From an uncultured Oscillospiraceae bacterium (GTDB lineage: Bacteria > Bacillota > Clostridia > Oscillospirales > Acutalibacteraceae), in assembly GCA_902492045.1 (NCBI GenBank), contig CABUKB010000007.1:1-64000 (forward strand): a DNA stretch of 64,000 nt, given 5' to 3'. This document shows positions 1 through 6,414 of this stretch, piece by piece; position 1 is the stretch's first letter, and every line of letters starts with the position of its first letter. The position numbers and the translations under genes were made by a program. The notes beneath the pieces are model-generated. The model did no database searches, had not been told where the DNA came from, and saw nothing but the letters and a program-made list of their open reading frames with translations.

Positions 1-168
1 AGCCACCGCAAGGACAATGAAGAATTCTATGCTTCTCACAAGTTCTTCTCTTTCGCTGACTTTGCCGCTCAGCTTGCCCTCCGGCAGCGTCAATACAACA
101 ATTTCCCCATCCGCCCTCTCAACTGGCGCTCTCCTAAACAGGTCTTATTCTCTTTCCCAATTTTGTAA
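1..168 (+). CDS. Transposase C-terminal fragment (integrase-core type), cut by window edge
   Basis: Frame 1 is open from base 1 and stops at TAA 166-168, giving 55 residues. The stretch around HRKDNEEFYASHKF and YNNFPIRPLNW matches the end of the DDE integrase core of IS3/IS481-like transposases common in Clostridia, where the last conserved part is a dimer of Arg/Asn-rich motifs close to the catalytic Glu. The 5' part lies outside the window, so whether the element is intact cannot be judged. The sequence just after the stop probably holds the end of the element, but no terminal inverted repeat can be confirmed with only one end visible. Family assignment is from motif recognition. Confidence 0.7.
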   Translation, partial: SHRKDNEEFYASHKFFSFADFAAQLALRQRQYNNFPIRPLNWRSPKQVLFSFPIL

Positions 169-259
169 CACATCATTGACTAACCGACATCCGAAAGGCT
201 CATGTACGATAAAGTAACCGTAATTTGAGCGACCATGTAGCTCCATTATTCTGTATAAA

Positions 260-1144
260 TTAAGGGTTATTTTTCATTTCGCGATAGGCTTTTGGAGAAT
301 AGCCCGTTTTTTCCCGAAAGCATTTTCCAAAGTGGCTCATTTGATGAAATCCAACTGTCGTGGCAATATTCCCGACAGGCTCATTTGTTTTAGCTAAAAG
401 CTGCGCGGCTATTGCAAGCCGGTATTCTGTTAAATATTTGTAAGGTGTCGTATTCATGCTCAACTTAAAACAACGGGAACATTCCGACTTGCTGATATTC
501 GCACTGGCGCACAGGTCGGATAGTGTGATGTTTTCCGCATAGTGTTCTTCAATAAAGCGGAGAACCTTTTGCATACGGTGGTGGTCAAGGCTGTCCTTTT
601 CTCCTTGCGAAAATACGATATTTTTACACATCGTCAGCCAAAGGAATGACAACCTTGCCAGGACCTCGTACACATAAAAATTGGTTTTATTTCTCTCAAT
701 CTGTACCAACTGTTGCAGCAGGGATACGATCTCCATATGCCACTCGGTAGCGGGCGTAAAATGCACAAAGGGCAGCCGGTCATTCGTTATGACGCTGTCC
801 ACAAAATCTTTTGCAGGACTTCCCACATAGAAAGCGAGAAAATATGCCGGGAACAGAAAACTATTATAATGGCAGTTTTTCATTTCTGCCACAAAATGCA
901 CCACATCTTTATTGATAAAGATGGCCTCTCCTGTATGTACATATACGGCACTATCCAGTGTCCGTACTTCGATGATTCCGTCCAATACATAAATAAATTG
1001 CAAGTCCTCATGCTAGTGCATGACTTGAAATCCCGGATTCCGAGGATAGGATTTGTCGCCTATCACATCCAGAACAAGGTATGGGAAGTCCGTGTGGCTA
1101 TTCAGATTCACGGAATTGATATATTTTTCTTTTTCCGAATCCAT
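260..1144 (-). pseudogene. AraC-family regulator interrupted by an in-frame amber codon
   Basis: Read from ATG at 1144 with a GGAGGG site just upstream, the frame encodes about 294 residues, the usual AraC length: an N-terminal cupin-like sensor and a C-terminal double HTH ending in the typical GFHQMSHFGKCFREKTGYSP block. Codon 44 (1013-1015) is TAG. It falls inside the conserved cupin motif M-H-x-H-E-D-L-Q-F-I-Y-V, where relatives have Trp, so TGG to TAG is the simplest explanation. A TTG at 1003 could allow a 247-residue restart, but the start of the cupin would be lost. It is divergent to the alkylation-repair operon and would be its natural regulator. Sequencing error or readthrough cannot be excluded. 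Confidence 0.75.
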
Positions 1145-1167
1145 CGCTTTCCCTCCGTTCGGGAATA

Positions 1168-1195
1168 TTGCGATAATATTTGGCGATTTTATAAT
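1168..1195 (+). promoter_or_regulatory. Predicted sigma-A promoter of the alkylation-repair operon
   Basis: TTGCGA at 1168-1173 and TATAAT at 1190-1195 are separated by 16 bp. Transcription would begin near 1202, about 60 bases before the likely start of the glycosylase gene. Confidence 0.5.
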
Positions 1196-1221
1196 AGTTT
1201 ACGTCGATCTATTGTGATAAA

Positions 1222-1250
1222 ATGATAATATGCTCGGGAGAAAAAGTCAA
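1222..1250 (-). promoter_or_regulatory. Predicted sigma-A promoter of the AraC pseudogene
   Basis: On the minus strand TTGACT (1245-1250) and TATCAT (1222-1227) are separated by 17 bp. The promoter lies back to back with the repair-operon promoter, so a regulator bound here could control both directions. It also covers the ATG at 1230, arguing that the glycosylase starts further downstream. Confidence 0.55.
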
Positions 1251-1262
1251 GTTGGCAGGGAT

Positions 1263-1967
1263 GTGGATGCATTGTATTTCCAATATGGCAACAGGGAAGT
1301 AGATTACCTGAAAAGGAAGGATCACGTATTAGGTGAAATCCTTGAAAAAATCGGTCCTATTGAACGCGAAGTGGATACCGACCTGTTTTCCTCTGTCATA
1401 CATCACATAATCGGCCAGCAAATATCGACAAAGGCGCAGGCGACCATCTGGCGGCGCATGAAAGAACAATTTGGAGAAGTGACCGCAGAAAGCATACTGG
1501 CGGCTGAAATTCCAGAGTTACAGTCTTTCGGCATGACGTTTCGCAAAGCCGAATATATCCAAGATTTTGCGGGAAAAGTGCAAAGCGGAGCGTTTGATTT
1601 GGAGGGGATTTCCCGATTGCCGGACAATGAAGCGATTAAAATGCTGGCCTCTCTAAAAGGCATCGGCGTATGGACAGCGGAAATGATTTTGCTTTTTTGC
1701 TTGCAGCGCCCCGATATTTTCAGTTTTGACGATTTGGCAATTCAGCGCGGCTTGCGTATGGTCTATCATCATAGAAAAATAGACCGCAGGTTATTTGAAA
1801 AATACCGCAGGCGTTTTAGCCCTTATTGCAGCGTTGCCAGCTTGTATTTATGGGCTGTCGCGGGGGGTGCAGTCCCCGGCATGAAAGACTATGCACCAAA
1901 AAAAGGAGCAAATCGTGGAACGAACAGAACAAATAAACGCGGTCAAAAACCGGGACAAAAGCTATGA
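1263..1967 (+). CDS. DNA-3-methyladenine glycosylase, AlkA-like HhH-GPD family
   Basis: The product should remove alkylated purines as the first step of base-excision repair. The protein has the HhH-GPD core: DLFSSVIHHIIGQQISTKAQ near residue 40, the helix-hairpin-helix LKGIGVWTAEM, and the catalytic Asp in FSFDDLAIQRGL. GTG 1263 (234 aa) is chosen because family members begin just before the YFQYG-x3-VDYLK segment and because ATG 1230 has no ribosome site and lies in the divergent promoter; TTG 1272 is an equally plausible start. The 3' end overlaps the next gene by 53 bases, and the last 17 or so residues look like run-on sequence. It is the first gene of an alkylation-repair operon. Confidence 0.8.
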   Translation: MDALYFQYGNREVDYLKRKDHVLGEILEKIGPIEREVDTDLFSSVIHHIIGQQISTKAQATIWRRMKEQFGEVTAESILAAEIPELQSFGMTFRKAEYIQDFAGKVQSGAFDLEGISRLPDNEAIKMLASLKGIGVWTAEMILLFCLQRPDIFSFDDLAIQRGLRMVYHHRKIDRRLFEKYRRRFSPYCSVASLYLWAVAGGAVPGMKDYAPKKGANRGTNRTNKRGQKPGQKL

Positions 1968-2130
1968 CGGTCAATTTTTTGTTGCGGTAAAATCGACAAA
2001 AATCGTTTGTCTGCCGTCCTGTTATTCACGAATACCTTTAGAAAAAAACATGGTATTCTTCGATACCCTAGAAGAGGCGTTAAAAAATGGCTATCGGCCA
2101 TGTAAACTTTGTAAGCCGGAAAGTTTCTGA
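1915..2130 (+). CDS. Stand-alone Ada metal-binding domain protein
   Basis: This 71-residue protein corresponds to the N-terminal zinc domain of E. coli Ada, which repairs methylphosphotriesters by moving the methyl to a zinc-bound Cys. It has the spaced cysteines C-x3-C (CLPSC) and C-x2-C (CKLC) and the Ada-like openings YDGQFFVAVKSTKI and NGYRPCKLCKP. GTG 1915 is chosen because AAAGGAG sits six bases upstream; a longer frame from ATG 1891 lacks such a site. Ada normally joins this domain to an AraC HTH and often to a methyltransferase; here the Ogt domain and an AraC regulator are separate neighbouring genes. It could be a repair protein or a damage sensor. Confidence 0.8.
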   Translation: MERTEQINAVKNRDKSYDGQFFVAVKSTKIVCLPSCYSRIPLEKNMVFFDTLEEALKNGYRPCKLCKPESF

Positions 2131-2151
2131 ACGCAGCAGGAGAAAATGCCA

Positions 2152-2511
2152 ATGGCCAATATCATTGTTTTATTTGAAGTAAAGCCTACCGAAGCCGGAA
2201 TGAAAAAATATCTTGATCTTGCGGCCATGCTAAAGCCCATGTTGACCGATTTTGAAGGCTTTATCCGGGCAGAGCGTTTTTCCAGCTTACATGAGGAGGG
2301 AAAGCTGCTGTCCATGAGTATATGGACGGACGAAAAAGCCGTAGAACGTTGGCGGAATATGATGCAGCACCGCATGAGCCAGAAAGAGGGGCGGGAAAAG
2401 CTGTTTGAAAGCTATAAAATTACCGTCTGCACGGAAATCCGTGCCTATACGGACACAGACCGCGCACAGGCTCCGCAGGACTCGAATCGGTATTTTGGCG
2501 TGGAGGGATAA
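2152..2511 (+). CDS. Antibiotic biosynthesis monooxygenase (ABM) family protein
   Basis: A 119-residue single-domain protein of the dimeric ferredoxin-like ABM fold, as seen in IIVLFEVKPTEAGMKKYL at the start and the FIRAERF and SMSIWTDEKAVERWR strands. ABM proteins include quinol monooxygenases and haem-degrading enzymes, but many are uncharacterised. ATG 2152 is preferred over ATG 2146 because AGGAG at 2139-2143 is properly spaced from it. The gene lies between the Ada-domain gene and ogt, with only one base between its stop and the ogt start, so it belongs to the repair operon. Why a monooxygenase-like fold is co-expressed with alkylation repair is unclear; it might act on an alkylating or oxidised compound (inference). 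Confidence 0.7.
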   Translation: MANIIVLFEVKPTEAGMKKYLDLAAMLKPMLTDFEGFIRAERFSSLHEEGKLLSMSIWTDEKAVERWRNMMQHRMSQKEGREKLFESYKITVCTEIRAYTDTDRAQAPQDSNRYFGVEG

Positions 2512-2512
2512 T

Positions 2513-3046
2513 ATGCAGTACATCAGTCATTATCGGTCTCCCATGGGAGACATCTTGCTGGCCGCAGATGAAATCGGCTTAACGGGATTATGGTTTGAAG
2601 GCCAAAAATATTTTGCTCTTTATCTGGACAAGGAACATGAGGAAAAAGAATTGCCCGTGTTTGAACAGGCCAAAAAATGGCTTGACATCTATTTCTCTGG
2701 AAAAGAGCCGGATTTTGAAGTGCCGCTTCATTTTGTCGGCACAGACTTTCAAAATGAGGTATGGGAAATTCTTTATTCCATTCCATATGGACAAACCATG
2801 ACCTACGGAGAAATTGCAAAACAGCTTGCCGCCAAGCGCGGATTAAAACGTATGTCGGCTCAGGCCGTAGGCGGGGCTGTCGGCCGTAATGAAATTTCGA
2901 TTATCGTTCCCTGCCACCGGGTGGTAGGAACAAGCGGGAGCCTGACCGGGTATGCCGGTGGTATTAACAAAAAAATGGAACTGCTCAAATTGGAGGGGGC
3001 TTTGAAGGAGGAATATTTTGTTCCCAAACATAGCACGGCCCCGTAA
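2513..3046 (+). CDS. ogt: Methylated-DNA--[protein]-cysteine S-methyltransferase
   Basis: This suicide enzyme transfers the alkyl group from O6-alkylguanine to its own cysteine. The 177-residue protein has the N-terminal ribonuclease-like domain, the winged-helix segment GQTMTYGEIAKQLA with the DNA-recognition stretch SAQAVGGAVGRNEISIIVPCHRV, and the acceptor Cys134 in PCHRV. ATG 2513 is preceded by GGAGGG and starts one base after the ABM stop, so the in-frame extension back to 2405 is rejected. It is the last gene of the operon with the AlkA-like glycosylase and the Ada zinc domain, and together they cover the main alkylation lesions. Confidence 0.93.
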   Translation: MQYISHYRSPMGDILLAADEIGLTGLWFEGQKYFALYLDKEHEEKELPVFEQAKKWLDIYFSGKEPDFEVPLHFVGTDFQNEVWEILYSIPYGQTMTYGEIAKQLAAKRGLKRMSAQAVGGAVGRNEISIIVPCHRVVGTSGSLTGYAGGINKKMELLKLEGALKEEYFVPKHSTAP

Positions 3047-3130
3047 AAGAAGATATGGTGAAACCCGTTAAAACGCCGGGACCGAATCTCCCGGCCAGCC
3101 GAAATACCCTTATTATGATAAAACGGGAGG

Positions 3131-3188
3131 AAAATGGCCGTTCTACTTAAATGTTAAAATGCGTTGCTTGCGGCAACGGGCCATTTTT
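3131..3188 (+). terminator. Probable rho-independent terminator after ogt
   Basis: AAAATGGCCGTT at 3131-3142 pairs with AACGGGCCATTTT with one bulged G across a loop of about 30 bases and ends in T5. A smaller 7-bp hairpin (3075-3081 with 3089-3095) lies just upstream. The long loop makes this less certain than the other terminators here. Confidence 0.5.
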
Positions 3189-3231
3189 CCTATCATGGAG
3201 GCAGAAACTATGAAGAAGGAGACGATTCCTG

Positions 3232-3741
3232 ATGCTAAATGAAAATATGAAAGCCATCAGAAAATCCAAAGGCCTTTCGCAACAAGAGCTTGCCATCAAA
3301 CTACATGTAGTACGGCAGACCGTTTCAAAATGGGAGCAAGGATTGTCAGTTCCCGATTCGGATATGTTAATTGCCCTATCGGACGTGTTGGAAACACCGG
3401 TAAGTACATTACTCGGCGAGACGGTTGTTGAAACGCAGGCGGATAACTTAAAAGCGATTTCAGAAAAACTAGAGGTTATAAACTTGCAACTGGCGCAAAG
3501 GAAAACGACGAGAAGAGCCATTCTTCACTGGCTGCTGATCTCATTTTGTGTAGTCATTGTAGCCATTTTTGTGGCCTTAGTGGTATTCAATAGCCCGTAT
3601 TTGGGTTGGGACTATCGTGACCCTGAAACCGCGATTGTCGGAGTTGGGTTTCACGCATTTGAGTGGCTGTTTATCCGATTAGCGCCATTGGCCCTTATCG
3701 GGGCCATCGTCGGCATTATCTGGACAAGGAAGAAAACGTGA
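3232..3741 (+). CDS. XRE-family regulator with C-terminal membrane segments
   Basis: A 169-residue protein with an N-terminal Cro/CI HTH (residues 5-60, LSQQELAIKLHVVRQTVSKWEQG), a short linker, and two hydrophobic segments at about residues 100-120 and 140-163. Such membrane-tethered XRE proteins are widespread in Bacillota and are thought to couple an envelope signal to transcription, but targets are mostly unknown. AAGGAG lies ten bases before ATG 3232. It is monocistronic between a hairpin and the first copy of the 174-bp repeat. Confidence 0.75.
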   Translation: MLNENMKAIRKSKGLSQQELAIKLHVVRQTVSKWEQGLSVPDSDMLIALSDVLETPVSTLLGETVVETQADNLKAISEKLEVINLQLAQRKTTRRAILHWLLISFCVVIVAIFVALVVFNSPYLGWDYRDPETAIVGVGFHAFEWLFIRLAPLALIGAIVGIIWTRKKT

Positions 3742-3762
3742 AACGGTTTTGTTTTTGGAACT

Positions 3763-3936
3763 ATCGTGCCCACGATCCCCGGCCAGACAAAACGGGAGGC
3801 CTGTCCGCAAAGACAGGCCTCCCGTTGATTTTGAGAGCGGTCGAAGCGCCGGGATTGTGCGGTTTTTTCTTTTGTTCCGGTTTTGCACTGGCCAATCCCC
3901 GGGCACGGCGCCGCCGGGACGGAATTCGCGGCGCCC
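3763..3936. repeat. 174-bp direct repeat, copy 1
   Basis: This segment is identical over its whole length to 6151-6324. It starts with ATCGTG-CC-CACGAT, continues with a 15-bp perfect stem (3791-3805 with 3812-3826, loop CGCAAA), and ends with an 8-bp GGCGCCGC/GCGGCGCC stem (3907-3914 with 3928-3935). GGCCAG near the start can also pair with CTGGCC near 3891. It sits between the ends of the converging XRE gene and the DUF4179-like gene, so the stem could also serve as a terminator. Small open frames inside are judged non-coding because both copies lie between genes. Confidence 0.9.
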
Positions 3937-3954
3937 ATCCCGTCACGGCGGGAA

Positions 3955-4911
3955 TCACAGCCGGTTGTCTTCATTTAAAGCAAAGGTAAAAGACTGTTCT
4001 GCCTCAGTGAAATATTTTCTCATCTCCAGGGTCATGACGGAGTCCGGCTGCACCGGTCGCATCGTCCATTTATATATGATATCGTCGCCGTTACCCGTCG
4101 GCGGATACTGCCGGCAGGATTCGGAGGCCAAGTCTACAAAATCCAGAGACTCGGCGTATTCCTTATCGCTGCTGAATTTCATAAAGTAATCGTGGTTGTC
4201 AATCCCCTGGTCCCGGAACCAGATGACGGTGGAGAAAGCGTCGATGCTGACCTTTTCAATGAGGATGCTGCCGCCGTCGATTTCAAAGGATTGGTTGACG
4301 AGATACTCATAGCTTGGTCCGATTTCCAGATCGAAGCCGATTTCCCATCGGCCGGGGATACCTGTGATCTCGGAAATGCACACCGTCATTTTCTGAGGAT
4401 CGCGGATGGACGCATCGACCTCATAGGCTTCCAGATAGGAGCCGTCCGGATTGGGAATCAGGGCATGGTAGAGGATATCCGCCCCATTGCTGCAGAAATA
4501 CGGGTTTCCCTGTTCATCCCGCAGCACGAAATCAAATTGGCTCTCCACCATGCACGGGGCCTCAGTGTCAGGGATGCCTTCGTATAAAATCTGCAGAAGG
4601 ATCTTTTCGTTCCCGGCGGCGGCCGCCACCAGGGTGGCGGTGATTCCCTGGTCGGAAGTACTTCCCAGGTTTTTCTGGACATAGCCCTGCGTGTCCGCCA
4701 CACCCAACCCCTGCGCCACTTTTCGGATGGCTTCACTTCCGGCCGGGGTTGCGGCAAACACCGCCGTACCGAACAGGGCAATGGCAATCGGGACAAGGAT
4801 AGCCCATTTTCGACTCCGTCTAACCGGCTTTCCATCGGAGACGGCGGGGACATCGGACGCCTCCGTTTTTTGAGGTTGACATAACCGGGGCTCTTTCTCA
4901 TCCGGGATCAT
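3955..4911 (-). CDS. Membrane-anchored DUF4179-like extracytoplasmic protein
   Basis: The 318-residue product has a short charged cytoplasmic N-terminus, one membrane segment near residues 36-54 (WAILVPIAIALFGTAVFAAT), then a roughly 260-residue outside domain rich in beta-type sequence. The SEAIRKVAQGLGVADTQGYVQKNLG segment and following strands resemble the extracytoplasmic part of DUF4179/DUF5643 proteins, often linked to ECF sigma factors and anti-sigma proteins; no anti-sigma zinc finger is present. GGGAGAGA precedes the ATG. The gene diverges from the subtilase gene inside the direct-repeat cassette, so a substrate/protease or signalling relation is possible (inference). Family call is from appearance only. 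Confidence 0.6.
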   Translation of the reverse strand: MIPDEKEPRLCQPQKTEASDVPAVSDGKPVRRSRKWAILVPIAIALFGTAVFAATPAGSEAIRKVAQGLGVADTQGYVQKNLGSTSDQGITATLVAAAAGNEKILLQILYEGIPDTEAPCMVESQFDFVLRDEQGNPYFCSNGADILYHALIPNPDGSYLEAYEVDASIRDPQKMTVCISEITGIPGRWEIGFDLEIGPSYEYLVNQSFEIDGGSILIEKVSIDAFSTVIWFRDQGIDNHDYFMKFSSDKEYAESLDFVDLASESCRQYPPTGNGDDIIYKWTMRPVQPDSVMTLEMRKYFTEAEQSFTFALNEDNRL

Positions 4912-5040
4912 AGCACTCTCTCCCTTCTTTTACGAATCCCTTACTTGTACCAGGGACGCCGTTTCGGGGGCCTTTGCATCATTGTCGGGAAACCATGGCC
5001 CAAAGCCGATGGGAATGTGGTATTTATTCACAAAACATCG

Positions 5041-5069
5041 TTGTATATCCCTGTATTTTATAGTAATAT
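5041..5069 (+). promoter_or_regulatory. Possible promoter of the subtilase gene
   Basis: TTGTAT (5041-5046) and TAATAT (5064-5069) are 17 bp apart in an AT-rich patch between the divergent genes. The -35 match is weak. Confidence 0.35.
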
Positions 5070-5071
5070 TG

Positions 5072-5100
5072 ATTATATCCAATTGTTTCTACTTTTTCAA
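5072..5100 (-). promoter_or_regulatory. Predicted sigma-A promoter of the DUF4179-like gene
   Basis: On the minus strand TTGAAA (5095-5100) and TATAAT (5072-5077) are 17 bp apart. It sits back to back with the possible subtilase promoter, leaving a leader of about 150 bases before the ATG at 4911. Confidence 0.65.
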
Positions 5101-5213
5101 GAGGCAATTTGCACACCGTTTCGGTTCCCGCCGAACGCGGGACCGGAGCGGGAAAGGGGAGGGGCAAGCCGGGATTTCGCGAATCCGAAACAAGCAGAAA
5201 GAGGGGGAAAGCG

Positions 5214-6086
5214 GTGCATCGTTTCAGATCCTTATGCGCTTTTCTGTTGGCGGGTGTTATCGTTATCAGTACCTCAGCGTGTCGCCAAGAACCGGACCGG
5301 TCCCACAGATTACAATGGTGGCTGGAGGCGATCCATTGGGACGAGCGGGACAGGGGCAGCGGCTTGTCCGGAAAAGGGGTCGTGATAGCGGTGATTGATA
5401 CGGCGATTGATGCCACTCATCCCGATTTAGAAGGGAAGATCCAGGAACAGTATATCGCGGGCGAGGTGTCCGAGCCGATGAAGCTCGAACATGGCACAGC
5501 CGTTGCGGGGATCATCGCGGCTTCGCCCAGCAATGAAGACGGTGTCCTGGGAATCGCGGTGGGTGCACAAATCCTATCCATTGTGATTGATGAGTACGTC
5601 GATTCGCTCATAAAAGGGATTGAATACGCGATAGAAAAGGATGTCGATATTATCAACATCAGTGCGGGCATTACTGAAAACAATCCCCGGCTTGAATCCG
5701 TGATAGAGGAAGCCTATCAGGCGGGCATCTGTGTTGTGGCGGCTTACGGAGAGGAGCGTCCGTTATATCCGGCATTATATGAACACGTGATCAGCGTTGG
5801 TTCGGTCAATTCCGAGGGAAAAGACATTTTTGGCGGGGATACCACTTCAATTTTTCTTCCCGGGGGAAATATTGTGACCACGTATTCCTCTGTCTATGAA
5901 CCGAGAAAATATGTCAGTTATACGGGGGCGTCGATGTCCGCCGCCATGATGACGGGCATCATCGCGCTGGTTTTAGAACAGAACCCAGGCCTTGACAGTA
6001 ACCAGATCGTCGGGTTTTTCGGGGATTATAAGAACCGGGAATTCAACACGGTCGAAGTGCTGGAACACTTCAAAAATTGGTACTGA
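5214..6086 (+). CDS. Subtilisin-like (S8) serine protease, exported, oxyanion Asn replaced
   Basis: The 290-residue protein starts at GTG 5214 (GGGGG six bases upstream), has a signal segment ending ISTSAC (possible lipobox, Cys23) and one S8 domain. The catalytic triad is visible: Asp62 in VIAVIDTAID, His93 in EHGTAVAG and Ser240 in YTGASMSA. The oxyanion-hole Asn, normally in an AAxGN motif, is Glu180 here (VVAAYGEERP), and the GTSMA serine motif is altered to GASMS. There is no recognisable propeptide and the domain is close to minimal size. The gene diverges from the DUF4179-like membrane gene within the direct-repeat cassette. It may be a weak, specialised protease or a binding protein; activity cannot be decided from sequence. 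Confidence 0.85.
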   Translation: MHRFRSLCAFLLAGVIVISTSACRQEPDRSHRLQWWLEAIHWDERDRGSGLSGKGVVIAVIDTAIDATHPDLEGKIQEQYIAGEVSEPMKLEHGTAVAGIIAASPSNEDGVLGIAVGAQILSIVIDEYVDSLIKGIEYAIEKDVDIINISAGITENNPRLESVIEEAYQAGICVVAAYGEERPLYPALYEHVISVGSVNSEGKDIFGGDTTSIFLPGGNIVTTYSSVYEPRKYVSYTGASMSAAMMTGIIALVLEQNPGLDSNQIVGFFGDYKNREFNTVEVLEHFKNWY

Positions 6087-6150
6087 GGAAAGAGAGGACA
6101 ACCGGGGTTCCACGAGACCATCTTGGAGAGCAGGAGGGAGGCGCGGCCGG

Positions 6151-6324
6151 ATCGTGCCCACGATCCCCGGCCAGACAAAACGGGAGGCCTGTCCGCAAAG
6201 ACAGGCCTCCCGTTGATTTTGAGAGCGGTCGAAGCGCCGGGATTGTGCGGTTTTTTCTTTTGTTCCGGTTTTGCACTGGCCAATCCCCGGGCACGGCGCC
6301 GCCGGGACGGAATTCGCGGCGCCC
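6151..6324. repeat. 174-bp direct repeat, copy 2
   Basis: Identical to 3763-3936 in the same orientation, offset 2388 bp. The 15-bp stem is at 6179-6193 with 6200-6214. Homology stops abruptly at both ends: upstream bases differ immediately and downstream identity ends after GCGCCC. It follows the subtilase stop by 64 bases and precedes the GH18 gene. Confidence 0.9.
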
Positions 6325-6414
6325 GGTGACCCGGATAATCTGGCGGACACCGAACCATACTATGGAAGACCCACAAAAGCATAAGATGAAAGAGGAAAGG
6401 CAAGGTGTACCGCT

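Noticed and set aside
713..1225. Plus-strand open frame of 170 codons
   Set aside because: It is antisense to the AraC frame, has no ribosome site and no recognisable product.
3763..3936. Small peptides encoded in the 174-bp repeat
   Set aside because: Frames lack ribosome sites and the repeat is better explained by its stem structure.
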